Origin: Posidonia oceanica
Taxonomy: Eukaryota > Streptophyta > Magnoliopsida > Alismatales > Posidoniaceae
Direction of reading: 5' to 3'
DNA length: 64,000 bases
Assembly: GCA_037176725.1 (NCBI GenBank)
Contig: JAZBRS010000049.1
Span: 34,960,001-35,024,000 of the forward strand
Within the stretch, counting starts at the first letter, position 1; each line of letters opens with the position of its first letter. Of this stretch, positions 29,431 through 39,194 are shown piece after piece. The translations under genes were made by a program, and so were the position numbers. The notes under the pieces are model-generated. The model saw only the letters and a program-made list of their open reading frames with translations, was not told where the DNA came from and made no database searches.

Positions 29431-31599
29431 TCAGAGAAGATTGGGGTAACCCCCCGAGGTTCCGGCAGCTGCGAAGCCTGCAGGTCCGGAAGAGGAAGGG
29501 TCGGCTACACTAGGGCGTGCAAGTGCAAGTGCAGGCGCATGTGTATGTGCAGGCTCCTGCTTGCCAACGCTGATGATCCTGCGGTCGATCAGGCGTTGAA
29601 TGGCATCCCGAAGAGTGAGGCAGTTGTCCGTCGAGTGCCCGGTGGCCCGATGGAAACTGCAAAACTGATCCGTATCATGTCACCATGGAGGGGGATTCGG
29701 TGACGGACGGACAGCCGGGAGCCTCAGGAGCGACTCAACTTGAGGGAAGATGGCGCTCAGTGGTTCGGGGAGAGGCGTGTAATCACACTCAGCCCGACGA
29801 GGTCGTCTTTGCCCCGGATGGAGTCCTTGCCGAGCGGGTGCGACGTGATGCACGGGCTCGACGGTGGCAGTGTGTTCAGTGGGTGCAAAATTAGGTGCAT
29901 GCTCTAGCGGAAAAGGGTCTAGTTGACTCTCTGCATAGGCAGGCCCTTTGCGAAGATCACCACATAATTCGGAGAGCTGTTCAGAGCGGTCAGGAGTGGA
30001 GCTGCTGTTGTTGCTGCTGCGGCGATTGCCGGAGGTGTTGGCCTGCCTAGCCAATGCAGAAAGTGCGGGGAAATGCCCACTTCGCAGCGAGCTTTCCACG
30101 CGGACACCAGCCCTAATCAGCGATGCATGACTAGTGATGTGCTGAATGCAAAGCAGAGTCCCAATCGCTGGCAGCGCCCCTTTAACGATCATCTCGATAG
30201 AATCCTCCTTGGAGGGTTTATCTTTGACTTGGGCGGCTAAGGAACGCCAGCGACCGACATACTCCCCGAATGGCTCTTGGGGTCTCTGCTGGATGGCGAC
30301 AAGATCCTCCCTCTTCGGGATCAGGTCGAGGTTGAAAGCATACTGCTCAAGGAAGGCCTGAGAAAGATCGGTCCAAGTCCGAATCGCTGCCATGTCAAGG
30401 GAAGTGAACCACTTGAGCGCGGGGCCGGTCAAACTCTTCTGAAACAGGCGGATAAGGAGCCTTTCATCAGCCTGAAGCTGTGCAAAGTCCCCGCAGTATG
30501 CCTTCAGATGCGAAATAGGACAGCCTTTACCATTGTATTTATCGAAGACCGGGATACGGAACTTCGAAGGGAGTGTGGCCTCGGGAAAGAGACAGAGGTC
30601 GCGAAACTGGTAAGACTGGTGGTCCTTGCCCTGCACTAGACGTAGTGCTTTCTCCAGAACGTCCATCCTGTCATTGATGGGGTCTGGATTGGCTGCCATA
30701 GGAGATGAGGCAACAGGGGCAGGGACCACATACGCCGAGTGGGTCGCACCTAAGTGCTCCTCCGGATCTACCATAGCGTCGCCTGGTGGAGCAACGGGAT
30801 GGCCAGCGTATCCGTGCGTGCGTGCAGTGTAGGTAGGAAAGTATGCTGGGTTCTGAACCTGATGCAAGGGAGATGGGTAGGTAACATGCTGTGTGGTGCG
30901 AGGTGTAGATTGTTGGAGCAACAGTTGCTGCACAGGCGCGATGCCGGGCAGTGAACCAGTGGGATACTGTGCTCCAACCAGCCCAAAAGACTGATCACCA
31001 GTAAAGGGAGTTGTATGCAGTGCATAGTGTTGTGCAGAAGTTGGAGACAGATGCCGCGCCCCCATCACCGGAGCAGTGTGTAGCTGGGGCGATGGTCTAG
31101 GCGGGAGTGCAGTGTGTGCAACAGCAGGCCGCAGAGGAACCTCAGGGGCAACAGGAATACAGGGGGGTCGAACTGATAGAGCCATACCCTGCAGCCGCTG
31201 GATAGCGTCCATCAGGTGCTGGTACCGCACTTCAGGAGACCCATGAGTGGGAACACTGAATTGCAAGACCGGCCGGGAGGCAGACTCAAGAGATTGAGAA
31301 CCTAAAGCAAAGGTCGTCGCAGTAGAAGGGATGTCGGGAACGACATATCCCCAGGACGAAGGGGTCAGAGGCGCCTCCGGAACGCAAGGAGCGGTCATCG
31401 AGACAGATTCGACGATCGGATCCGGAGTGACGCAAGTTTGCCAGAGACCCACAGCAGAAGGGAGTGCCCTAGACGCCTGAGGGTGGAATCCTGGTGTCAT
31501 AGAGGGCACAGAGCGAACAGAAGTGAAATCCGGAGAGACCCAAGTGGTAAACCCCTCCGAATCAGCGGTAAAATGGAGCCCACCGACAGACTGGGCCAT
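29431..31599 (-). CDS. gag: gag of element N, interrupted by one in-frame TGA
   Basis: Capsid/nucleocapsid precursor of a Tat/Ogre-type element. The start MAQSVGG at 31599 matches the MAQ starts of B and C gag. Residues 1-300 are Pro/Ser/Thr-rich. Residues about 344-485 form the conserved gag core, with SKFRIPVFDKYNG, LTGPALKWFTSL, TWTDLSQAFLEQY and IPKREDL. The C-terminal knuckle-like motif reads CSFHRATGHSTDNC. It lies just past an in-frame TGA at 29680-29682, so the product is 639 residues, or 722 codons with readthrough to the stop at 29431. Homology to the C polyprotein ends near the stop, where pol appears to be deleted. The TGA may be a CGA-to-TGA decay mutation. Confidence 0.88.
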
Positions 31600-31826
31600 T
31601 GCTGACTGAGTCTAAGTGAGCGGAAGCTGCGACGAGAGAGAAAGAAGTAAAGTTCTAAGGAAAACTACTGCCGGAAGTGACAAGTAGCTCAGAGGAGGGA
31701 TGCTCAGAGTCCGGGCAGCGGATCCCACACGTACCTGTAAAAGAGTAAAGATGTTAGAGGTTGTATGCAATAAAGAGTTATTAGGGGTGGCATGAATGGC
31801 ACACGTGCAAATGAATGTCCTAAGAT

Positions 31827-32141
31827 GTGCTCTCTCACCATGCATGTCCTGAGTAGATGACCTACTAGGACGCACTCAAGGGTAGTGGGTTTAGACAGAC
31901 TCTAGGTCAGAAAAAGCAGGTCCCCTGTCTAACTCCCGGCCCAAAGCTCAGGTAATGACAGGGTGGTGCGTTGGTGGCCTCTACCCCGCCAAAGCGTGGG
32001 TGGTACCCTCCACTAACACCGACACGACCCCGGACAAGGGGGGACAGACCGACCGACTCACACCATGCCAAAGCATCGGGGTGAGGGGCCGGAGCCATCC
32101 TTCGCAGACTGATAGGTGGACTCAGATGAGAAGATGCATGC
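31827..32141 (-). repeat. 315-bp leader module of N
   Basis: It lies 228 bp upstream of the gag ATG and equals the B gag-proximal copy in length. Contains GTCCTGAGTAGATGACCTACTAGGAC-type complementary arms and AAGGGGGGACAGACCGACC on the plus strand. The surroundings (31600-31826) hold a pyrimidine-rich TTTACAG just before GTACGTG on the minus strand near 31733. 32142-32740 is AGGCAAG/AAGCATG low complexity. Confidence 0.8.
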
Positions 32142-32744
32142 TTTCTAAGATGAATCAATCATGCAAAATGCTTTAGAGTCTTTTACTTGCGTTTTATTAA
32201 CCAAAAGGGGGAAAATTGCAAGTTATTGGCTCTAGTTGTGCTTAGAAGTTATTGTTTAACTTTATTGTAGCTTTTAGATTAAGCAAAAGGGAAAGCAAAC
32301 ATGTTTCTACTCTCCTAGACATGGCATGTGCGAAAGGGAAGAAAATCAGTCAAATATGGCAGGCAAACAACATACAACATAACAAAAGGCAAGTGCATGG
32401 CATGTGCGAGTGTTTGTGAGCATGGTAGTGAAGAGAAAGCATTCATTATGTCAAAAAGGCATGTATGCAGAGTATGTGCGTGCGTAGTGACATAGCAGGT
32501 GTGTAAAAGGAAGCATTCACCATTCAAAAAGCATGTATTATTGCCAAACAAGTATGTAGACATGTGTTATGCAGGAAATAAGGCAATAATAAGCAAATAA
32601 GGCAAGGAAAGTAAAGACAAGTAAGCCGCAAAGGAAGTAAGAGCAGAAGCAAGGAAAAAGACAAGTAAACAAGCGATTTAGACAAAACAGAGCAAGGCAG
32701 AGCAAGACTAAGGCGAAAGCAGCCGAAAGGGGGTGCAAAACCTA

Positions 32745-33041
32745 AGCGAAGTAACCACAAGGCGACTTGCTAGGAGTTTGCACAGGAAAGCGAGCAAAAC
32801 AGACAAAGGAAACACAAAGGCAAACAAAGAAAGCAAATCCCAAGCGAGCGAAAGCGAAAGCGAAAGCCGGAGTCTAGAATCCCCAGCGGAGTCGCCACTG
32901 TGCGACTCGCTGGGAGCCGACACAGGCAGACAAGCAAACAGACAAGGCAGACAAAGGCACAAAGGCAAACAAAGACGCAAAGCAAGCGAACGAAAGCAAA
33001 GGCGAAAGCCGGAGTCTAGTCATCCCCAGCGGAGTCGCCAC
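32745..33041 (-). repeat. Tandem repeat of about 140 bp carrying extra PBS copies in N
   Basis: The string ATCCCCAGCGGAGTCGCCAC occurs at the true PBS (33022-33041) and again 143 bp further inside (about 32879-32898), both preceded by GCCGGAGTCTAG. A third, eroded copy (GTAACCACAAGGCGACTTG) is another 140 bp away at 32751. Element C has the inner copy too, mutated, near 61216-61235. Confidence 0.8.
33022..33040 (-). promoter_or_regulatory. Primer binding site of element N, tRNA-Arg type
   Basis: The minus strand reads TGGCGACTCCGCTGGGGAT one base after the LTR end (GATCGCTACA). It is the complement of a plant tRNA-Arg 3' end (CCCCAGCGGAGTCG plus CCA). Confidence 0.9.
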
Positions 33042-36000
33042 TGTAGCGATCCCAGTGTTCGGATCGTCCATGCACGATGCCAAAGCTCGCGTGCACCGAT
33101 CGGAATCAGGCTCACTATTAGCGGCTATGTCCGAGAAGGAAGACCTAACTCGAAAACATTTAAAAGAGGGAAAAAGGGAAAGAAAAGAAGAAGACAAGAC
33201 AAAATCGGAGTCGCCACCAAGTCTATTAAATCGGAAGACGAGGAAAATCGGGGAAATGCGCGAATAATCGCGCAAAACCAAGCAAAAGATGCAATGCAGG
33301 GCAATGCAAAAGAAATGAGATGCAAATGAATGCAAATGATGTGACTCGTGCCTAGGACAAGGGCAATATGGTCATTGTGGGCCAAGAGAGGGTAAGGACT
33401 CCCGTTACGCGCGGGGAAGGTGTTAGGCACCCCCGACACGCCCGAGAATCGGTCTTTCTAGGCTTACGCTCGCATATGCAGGGAAATGCAGACTTTGAAT
33501 GCCTAAGTGCCAATGAATGCCTAAATGAATGCTCAAGGTGTGCTCTAAGTGATAAAAGATGATGCAAGGAAGTAAACGTGCGATCTAAGCGCTCAGCAAC
33601 GCTGTCTGTGTTCCGAACCGGGCGAAACCTGGCTCGTGAGAACTCCGGACAGTAAGCATCACCGCTCTATATGCAAATGCAGGCGAAAAAGCAAAACAGC
33701 GGGGAAAACAGGCGATGCAAGCGACATGCAAGAGGAAATGGCGTAAAACAGTGCGAGGAACGAGACAAGAATGCGAAAAAGATGCGAAAACAAGGTTGAC
33801 ATGCAAAATGATGCAAGGAACGGAACAAGGACGCAAAACGGTGCGGAAAAACAAAGAAGGGCGCAAAACCGGGCAAGAAAAACAAGGGCACGCAAGACGA
33901 GACGAGAAAACGAAAGGGCACGCACAACGGTGCAAGAAAACAAGACTGCACGCAAAACGAGGCGAGAAAACTAAAGGGCACGCAAAACGGTGCAAGACAA
34001 AGAAGCGGCACGCAAAACGGTGCAAGAAAACTTGAAAGCAGGCCAAACGGGGCGAGGAAACTAAAGGGCACGCAAAACGGTGCAAGACAAAGAAGCGGCA
34101 CGCAAAACGGTGCAAGAGAACAAGACTACACGCAAAACGAGACGAGAAAACTAAAGGGCACGCAAAACGGTGCAAGACAAAGAAGCGGTACGCAAAACGA
34201 AGCGAGAAAACTTGAAAGCACGCAAAACGAGGCGAGAAAACTAAAGGGCACGCAAAACGGTGCAAGACAAAGAAGCGGCACGTAAAACGGAGCGAGAAAA
34301 CTTGAAAACATGCAAAACGGGGCGAGAAAACTAAAGGGCACGCAAAACGGAGCAAATGGCATGCAAATGAATGCAGTGCAGGGGTTCAGGAGGTCATACC
34401 TGGAGATCCGGGAGTCTGATCGGAGATCTGCTTGGTCCATGCTGAAGAGCGCTTCGCTGCGGTCGCCTGGGCAGCTTACTTGAGGAGATCCAACGGTCGG
34501 ATTGAGAGATATCGCAGCTTCGGAGCAGAAGGGCCAGAACAGGAGAGAAGAACAGATCTAAGTGTTCAAGAGGTCCTAGGGGTGTGCCGAAGGTCCTCCC
34601 AAGTGAAGGGGAGTTAAAAGTGCCTAGTGTGTGCAAAGGGGATGCTGAAATGCAAGATTAGATGAATGCAGAATGCATGCAAAGCAAGAGAAGACAAAGA
34701 AAGGCAATTTGGAAAGAACAGGGATTCAAAAGCATTTTTGAAGAAAGAAAGGGGCTAAAATGCAAATTTTCCAGAAAACAGGGGCTCTGGGGAGTCCGGG
34801 AATGCAAGTGGAGGGCCTACATGCAATTTTTGCAAGCATAGGAGTTAAAATGCAACTTAGGGGCAAAACAGTCTTTTTACATGGTTTTTGAAAGATGCAA
34901 GGCTCTATGTGTAATTTTCAAATCATGCAGGGGTCAAATATGCAATTTTATATGCAAAATATGCTCTGAAATCACTGACCATGGACTGAAATGCAATTTT
35001 TGGAAAAACAGGGGTAAAGATGCAATGTAATAAGCTAAAATGCATGCCAAATGGGTTACTGTCCATTTAAAATGGACCTAAGTGCAAATATGCAAAGCCA
35101 GAAGGTAAAAATGCAATGCAGTATGCAAAATGAGAAAATAAAACCTAGGTTGCTACAGTTCAGAGGATCAGACAGTAAATATGAAAAAACAGAGGGGCCC
35201 AGAATGCAATTTTATATGGTAAAATGCATGCAATTAAATAGACTGATTTAAAACAGGACCTAAGTGCAATAATCGAAAACAGGGGGGCTAAAGCATAAAA
35301 CATTACAACTGAGACACACAGTAAATGGACTGAAAAGCAAATACTGAAAAACATAAATAAAAACAGCAATTTAGCATGGTATTTAATTAAAAACAAAGCG
35401 AAATAAATGAACAGAGGACTAAAACGCAAAAATATAAGAACTTAAGGCATAAATGCAATATTTACACCTAAAACTATGTAAATCAGAAAATAAATGAACA
35501 GTAGATCGCCGGCGGTCGACGAAACACTGTAGCAGAACGCCGGCAGTGCTCGAGACCGCCGACAGGGGAGGTTGGGGAGGCGCAGACCGGCGGAGCTTGG
35601 TGCTGGCGTTCGTGCGGAGCTCTGGGCAGCGTCGGAGCGGCGTTCCAGTGGCTGGAGCGCCCGGGAGGCAAGTGGCCGGCGCTGGAGAAGACAGGAAGGT
35701 CGGCGAGACGCGGGCGGCACTGGAGGTCCGGAAATCTGGTTCTGGTTGGCGGAGAAGCAACAGGAGGAGGAGAGAGAGCGGGGGAGGGTGAGGAGTACCT
35801 GCGGCTGTGTCCGGCGCGTCCTCCCGACCTCAGCAGTGCCGGAGATGGCCGGCGGACGTCGTTTGGTCGCTGCGGACGTCCTCGGTGGCTCGCGACGGCT
35901 GGAGCTGCCTCAGAGCATCCTTCTGGTGCTTCCCAGATGTTCAGGCGGAGCTTCTGCGGCTCGAGCGGGAGAATGCAGTTGGTGGGTCGACTGTGAGCTG

Positions 36001-38442
36001 CCGGAGGTGGGTGGGGCGGCGTGTTGCTCTCAGGATCGAGCGGGGGCTTCGAGGAGGTAGCTGGAGGTTCGGTGATGGTGTTTGGAGGGTCAGGTTAGGT
36101 CTGTGGAGGCTGTGAGTGAAGTTTGCTGGTGGAATGAAATCTGGGCAGGACTGGAACAAAGTGTTTGTAGTGGGGCGTTTCGTCTGTGGTTGGGGAGAAG
36201 GCTGAAGGTTGGGTGGCTCTGGAAGGTGGAGTCTTGGCGAGTGTCTGGGCAAAGTTTGGGGAGATGAGGCAGGCTGTGGTGTGGGGAATTCCAGAAGGGA
36301 TGAGAGTTGGGTTCCGGTTGGATTTCAGGTGTTTGGGGGTGAAATACGGGTTGGTTTCTCTATAGGAAGGAAGGGAGGAGTTGCAGGTGGCTTGGGTGAG
36401 ATTGGGGAGTGAATTCTGGGTTGTTCTGGAGGAGATTCGGGCTCTGGTTTGCTGTCGATGGAAGAGGCGGAAAGTCTGAAACTCTCGGTGGATTTCTAGG
36501 GAAGAATGGCTCTCTCACTCGCTGGGATTGCTCTGGAATGCTCCTCCTCTCTTCCGGGATCAACTCTCTGGTTTTCTCCTCTCTTCTCCTCCTGTTTTTA
36601 GGCCTGAATTCTCCTCCTTTCTGCTATGAAAACTGACCACTCCTCTCCTAGCTTTGCAGGTCTGAGGCCATTGAATGCCGCGGAGAGGTGATGGCAGGAG
36701 CACGGACGACGCTTCGGCGCACGCGAGTCCGGCTCGAGCAGAAGGTGGCAGGTCGGGCAGAATGGCAGGCCAGCGATCACTGTAGCTGCTGGCAGGAGGA
36801 GGGAAGGAGGAAGATGGTGAACTGTAGCTGTGGGCTGCGGTTTTAAAAAAAGAAAAAAAGGGTAACGGGCTGATGAGCCCAGTAAGGAAGAAAAGAAAGG
36901 ATAAAAGGAAGAAAGAAAGAAAGATGGAAAGAAGGAGGGAAATAAAATAGGAAAAAATAAGATAAAAATAAACAAAAATATTAGATGAATTGGGTTGTAG
37001 GTTAGGTGTTTAATTGGATTTTTTAATGACTGTTTTTAGGTTAATTAGTGTGTTTTAGGCTTGATTAGGGTTTTAGGACTTTCTTTTGTTTTTAATTTGT
37101 TTTCCACTTGATTAAGTGTTGGTTAAATCCTTTTAAATTGTTTTTAAAATTGTATTTTCTTGTTAAGTATTTTAGGATATTAATTAGGATTTTTAGGGTT
37201 TATTTTCATATTAATTAGAAAAGGTTTTGGGCTTTTTAGTTCTAGTCTTTTATGTTTTTCTTCCTTAGTCTTTTGAACTATGTTCTTTGATTTTTATTTG
37301 TTAATTCTTCTTGATGTTTTTTAGTTGGTTTTTTTTGGTTTGATTAAGTGTTCTTAAGTCTTTCAACTGTATTTTCTTCTTCTTTTTTAATTAGGTTTTA
37401 TGTTGTTTTTTCTTGTGTTTATTAGGTTAAGTCTTTTATCTCCTTTAATTACTTGTTTTGGTGTTTGATTTTTAATTCTTCTCTTTAGGGTTTGTTTTTT
37501 AATTCTTTTAGTGGGGTTTTTATCTTGGGTAGGTTCTGACTTTATTTTAGCTTTTTACTTGATTTTACAGTATTTTCTTTTAGTTTGTTTTGCATTTTTT
37601 AGTTTGCATGCTTGGTTTTCTTTTTAGCTTGATTTAGTTAAGTTTGAGTTTTTAATCATTTGTTTAATGTTTTTTAGTTGCTTTTCTTGGAATTCTGATT
37701 TGTTTCTTTTATGTTTTGGGGTTTTACAGATTTTTAAGGATTTTTATGGTTTTTTGCAAAAGAGAGAAGAAGGAAAAGGAAAAGAAGAAGAAAAGGGGAA
37801 AAAAGGAGAATAAAAGGGGAAAGAGATAGGTTTGAGGGAAAAGATTTTTAAAATTCAGGAAAAATGTTAAAAATAAAATAAAAATAGGAATAAGATAGAG
37901 AAGGGATAAGAGTACAAAGGGGGCCCACAGCCAAGCCAGAGAAAGGGCAAGAAGGGGATGAAAAGGGAGACGATAATCAGGAGAGAGAGAGGAGAGAGAA
38001 AACGATAATCCCGGAGAGAGAAAACGATAATCCAAGCAAAAGGAAGGCTCAGGAGTCTCGGAAAGGGGTGAAACTTGGCGGGTGCGGGGTCTAGGGTTTC
38101 TAGTTCTGGTCCCGGAGTTTTGGTTTGGTTTTGAGGAAGTTTTGGAGGGGTTTTGAGGTGTAGAAAAAGGGTATTTTTGCCTAAGTTTCCTAGGGTTTTT
38201 GGGAGGGGTCTGGTTTGAGATTTTGCAGGCTTTTTGGTGGGTTTACTAAGTCATCAGGGGTGAGTTTTCCTATGGATTTTGGTGGGTTTTCAGGTTCGGG
38301 AAAGGGGGGTAATCCTAGGTCAGGTTTGGGCTTGTTTTGAGGGGAAAGAAGGAGAGGGAGGTGTGGATTTGGGTCCAGATTCGGGTCCAGCAGCCACCGG
38401 AAGGCTCCAAACGATCCAGCCTGTCAAAATGGGGTGTCAACA
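33042..38442 (-). repeat. 5' LTR of element N (5401 bp)
   Basis: It matches 20150-25640 along its whole length. It is exactly 90 bp shorter, the difference falling in the tandem array (about 33840-34350). Point differences noted by eye include 20668 C/T, 22738 A/G, 22877 C/T, 23541 G/A, 23810 C/T, 24066 A/G and 25482 A/G relative to the other copy. Internal layout is as in the 3' LTR. It ends GGGGTGTCAACA at 38442. Confidence 0.92.
33840..34350 (-). repeat. 30/90-bp tandem array in the N 5' LTR
   Basis: Same array as 20950-21550 with one 90-bp block fewer. Confidence 0.85.
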
Positions 38443-39194
38443 GGTGGATGATAAGTTTCGGACTTATCGACCGGGATGGGTAGGGGCACCAAGATCCGAA
38501 GGCAAAGCAGAGGAACGGATGGGCCCGCGACAGTTAGGCATGCTAGCCTGGATGCAGCTGGAGATGTGATATCATGGGGCAATGGGAAAAGATGCCCCTG
38601 GTATCAAGGAGGATACCAAGGGACAGCCGAAGTGCCCTTGGCATCAAAAAGCAATAGACAAAGCTGACGTGCTTGTCAAATGGGTAGTTAGGGCTACCAG
38701 CCCAGTGGAGATCCAGCCAGGAGCACTTGGTGGCTTTGCCCGTGTTGACGGTGCTGGTTTGTAGAGATTCTGGCATCCAAGTGGAACGCAGGGTCTTCTT
38801 GTTGCTTCCCTTGGTGCTAAGAGTGTTGGTAGTTGCTTCTGAGCTTGTGAGCCGCTGGGATCCGAGAGTACTTCCTCATGGTCCTTAAGGGGTTGGACCT
38901 GCGAAGCTGAAGTAGTATGCTGAGGATGTGATTGCGAGAGACCACACATGCATTATGTTATGGAAAGCAGACCAAACATACAAGCAAATGGCACAAAACA
39001 TCCTTGTATTCACAAAGTCTTGGTTACACGCCTATAACAGGCTGAACAGAGTACAGCAAGACTCAAAAAGGGATATGCAGATGTGGATGCCCTAGTCAGT
39101 CTGGGCCTTCTTCGACCTCCTAGCGTCAGGAAACAGAGGTGCACCAGGTGGGATCTCATTAATGGGCCAGAGCCCCTACACTTCAGTTAGATAC
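38443..39194 (-). other. C 3' UTR resumed after N: hairpin unit, module copy C2 and spacer
   Basis: It starts with the second GGTGG copy (38443-38447) and the remainder of the TTTCGGA-loop array. The a-b-c-d module copy is at 38568-38645. From 38690 to 39194 there is a TTAGGGCTACCAGCCC unit and then no recognised feature up to the stop of the plant-mobile-domain ORF. Confidence 0.7.
38568..38645 (-). other. Four-arm alternating hairpin module, copy C2
   Basis: Plus-strand arms: a GATATCATGGGGCA, b TGCCCCTGGTATC, c GATACCAAGGG, d CCCTTGGCATC. c:d is CCAAGGG/CCCTTGG, a compensated change relative to CCAGGGG/CCCCTGG in N. a:b keeps pairing through a G-U. b:c has one mismatch. Confidence 0.65.

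Larger units (their letters stand above)
20150..38442 (-). mobile_element. Element N: young, gag-only (non-autonomous) Tat/Ogre-like retrotransposon, 18.3 kb
   Basis: A complete insertion flanked by a perfect 5-bp duplication GGTGG. In sense (minus) order it contains 5' LTR (33042-38442), PBS, leader, gag (31599-29431), a non-coding 3' region of about 3.8 kb with hairpin arrays, PPT and 3' LTR (20150-25640). No protease, RT, RNase H or integrase motif was seen, so it would depend on enzymes from a relative. By eye the LTRs differ at roughly 20-30 positions in 5.4 kb plus one 90-bp array unit, far less than the C LTRs. That makes it probably the most recent complete insertion here. Confidence 0.9.

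Noticed and set aside
32733..33329. 198-codon plus-strand frame rich in Lys/Ser/Arg
   Set aside because: It crosses the PBS and the LTR boundary antisense to the element; no domain.
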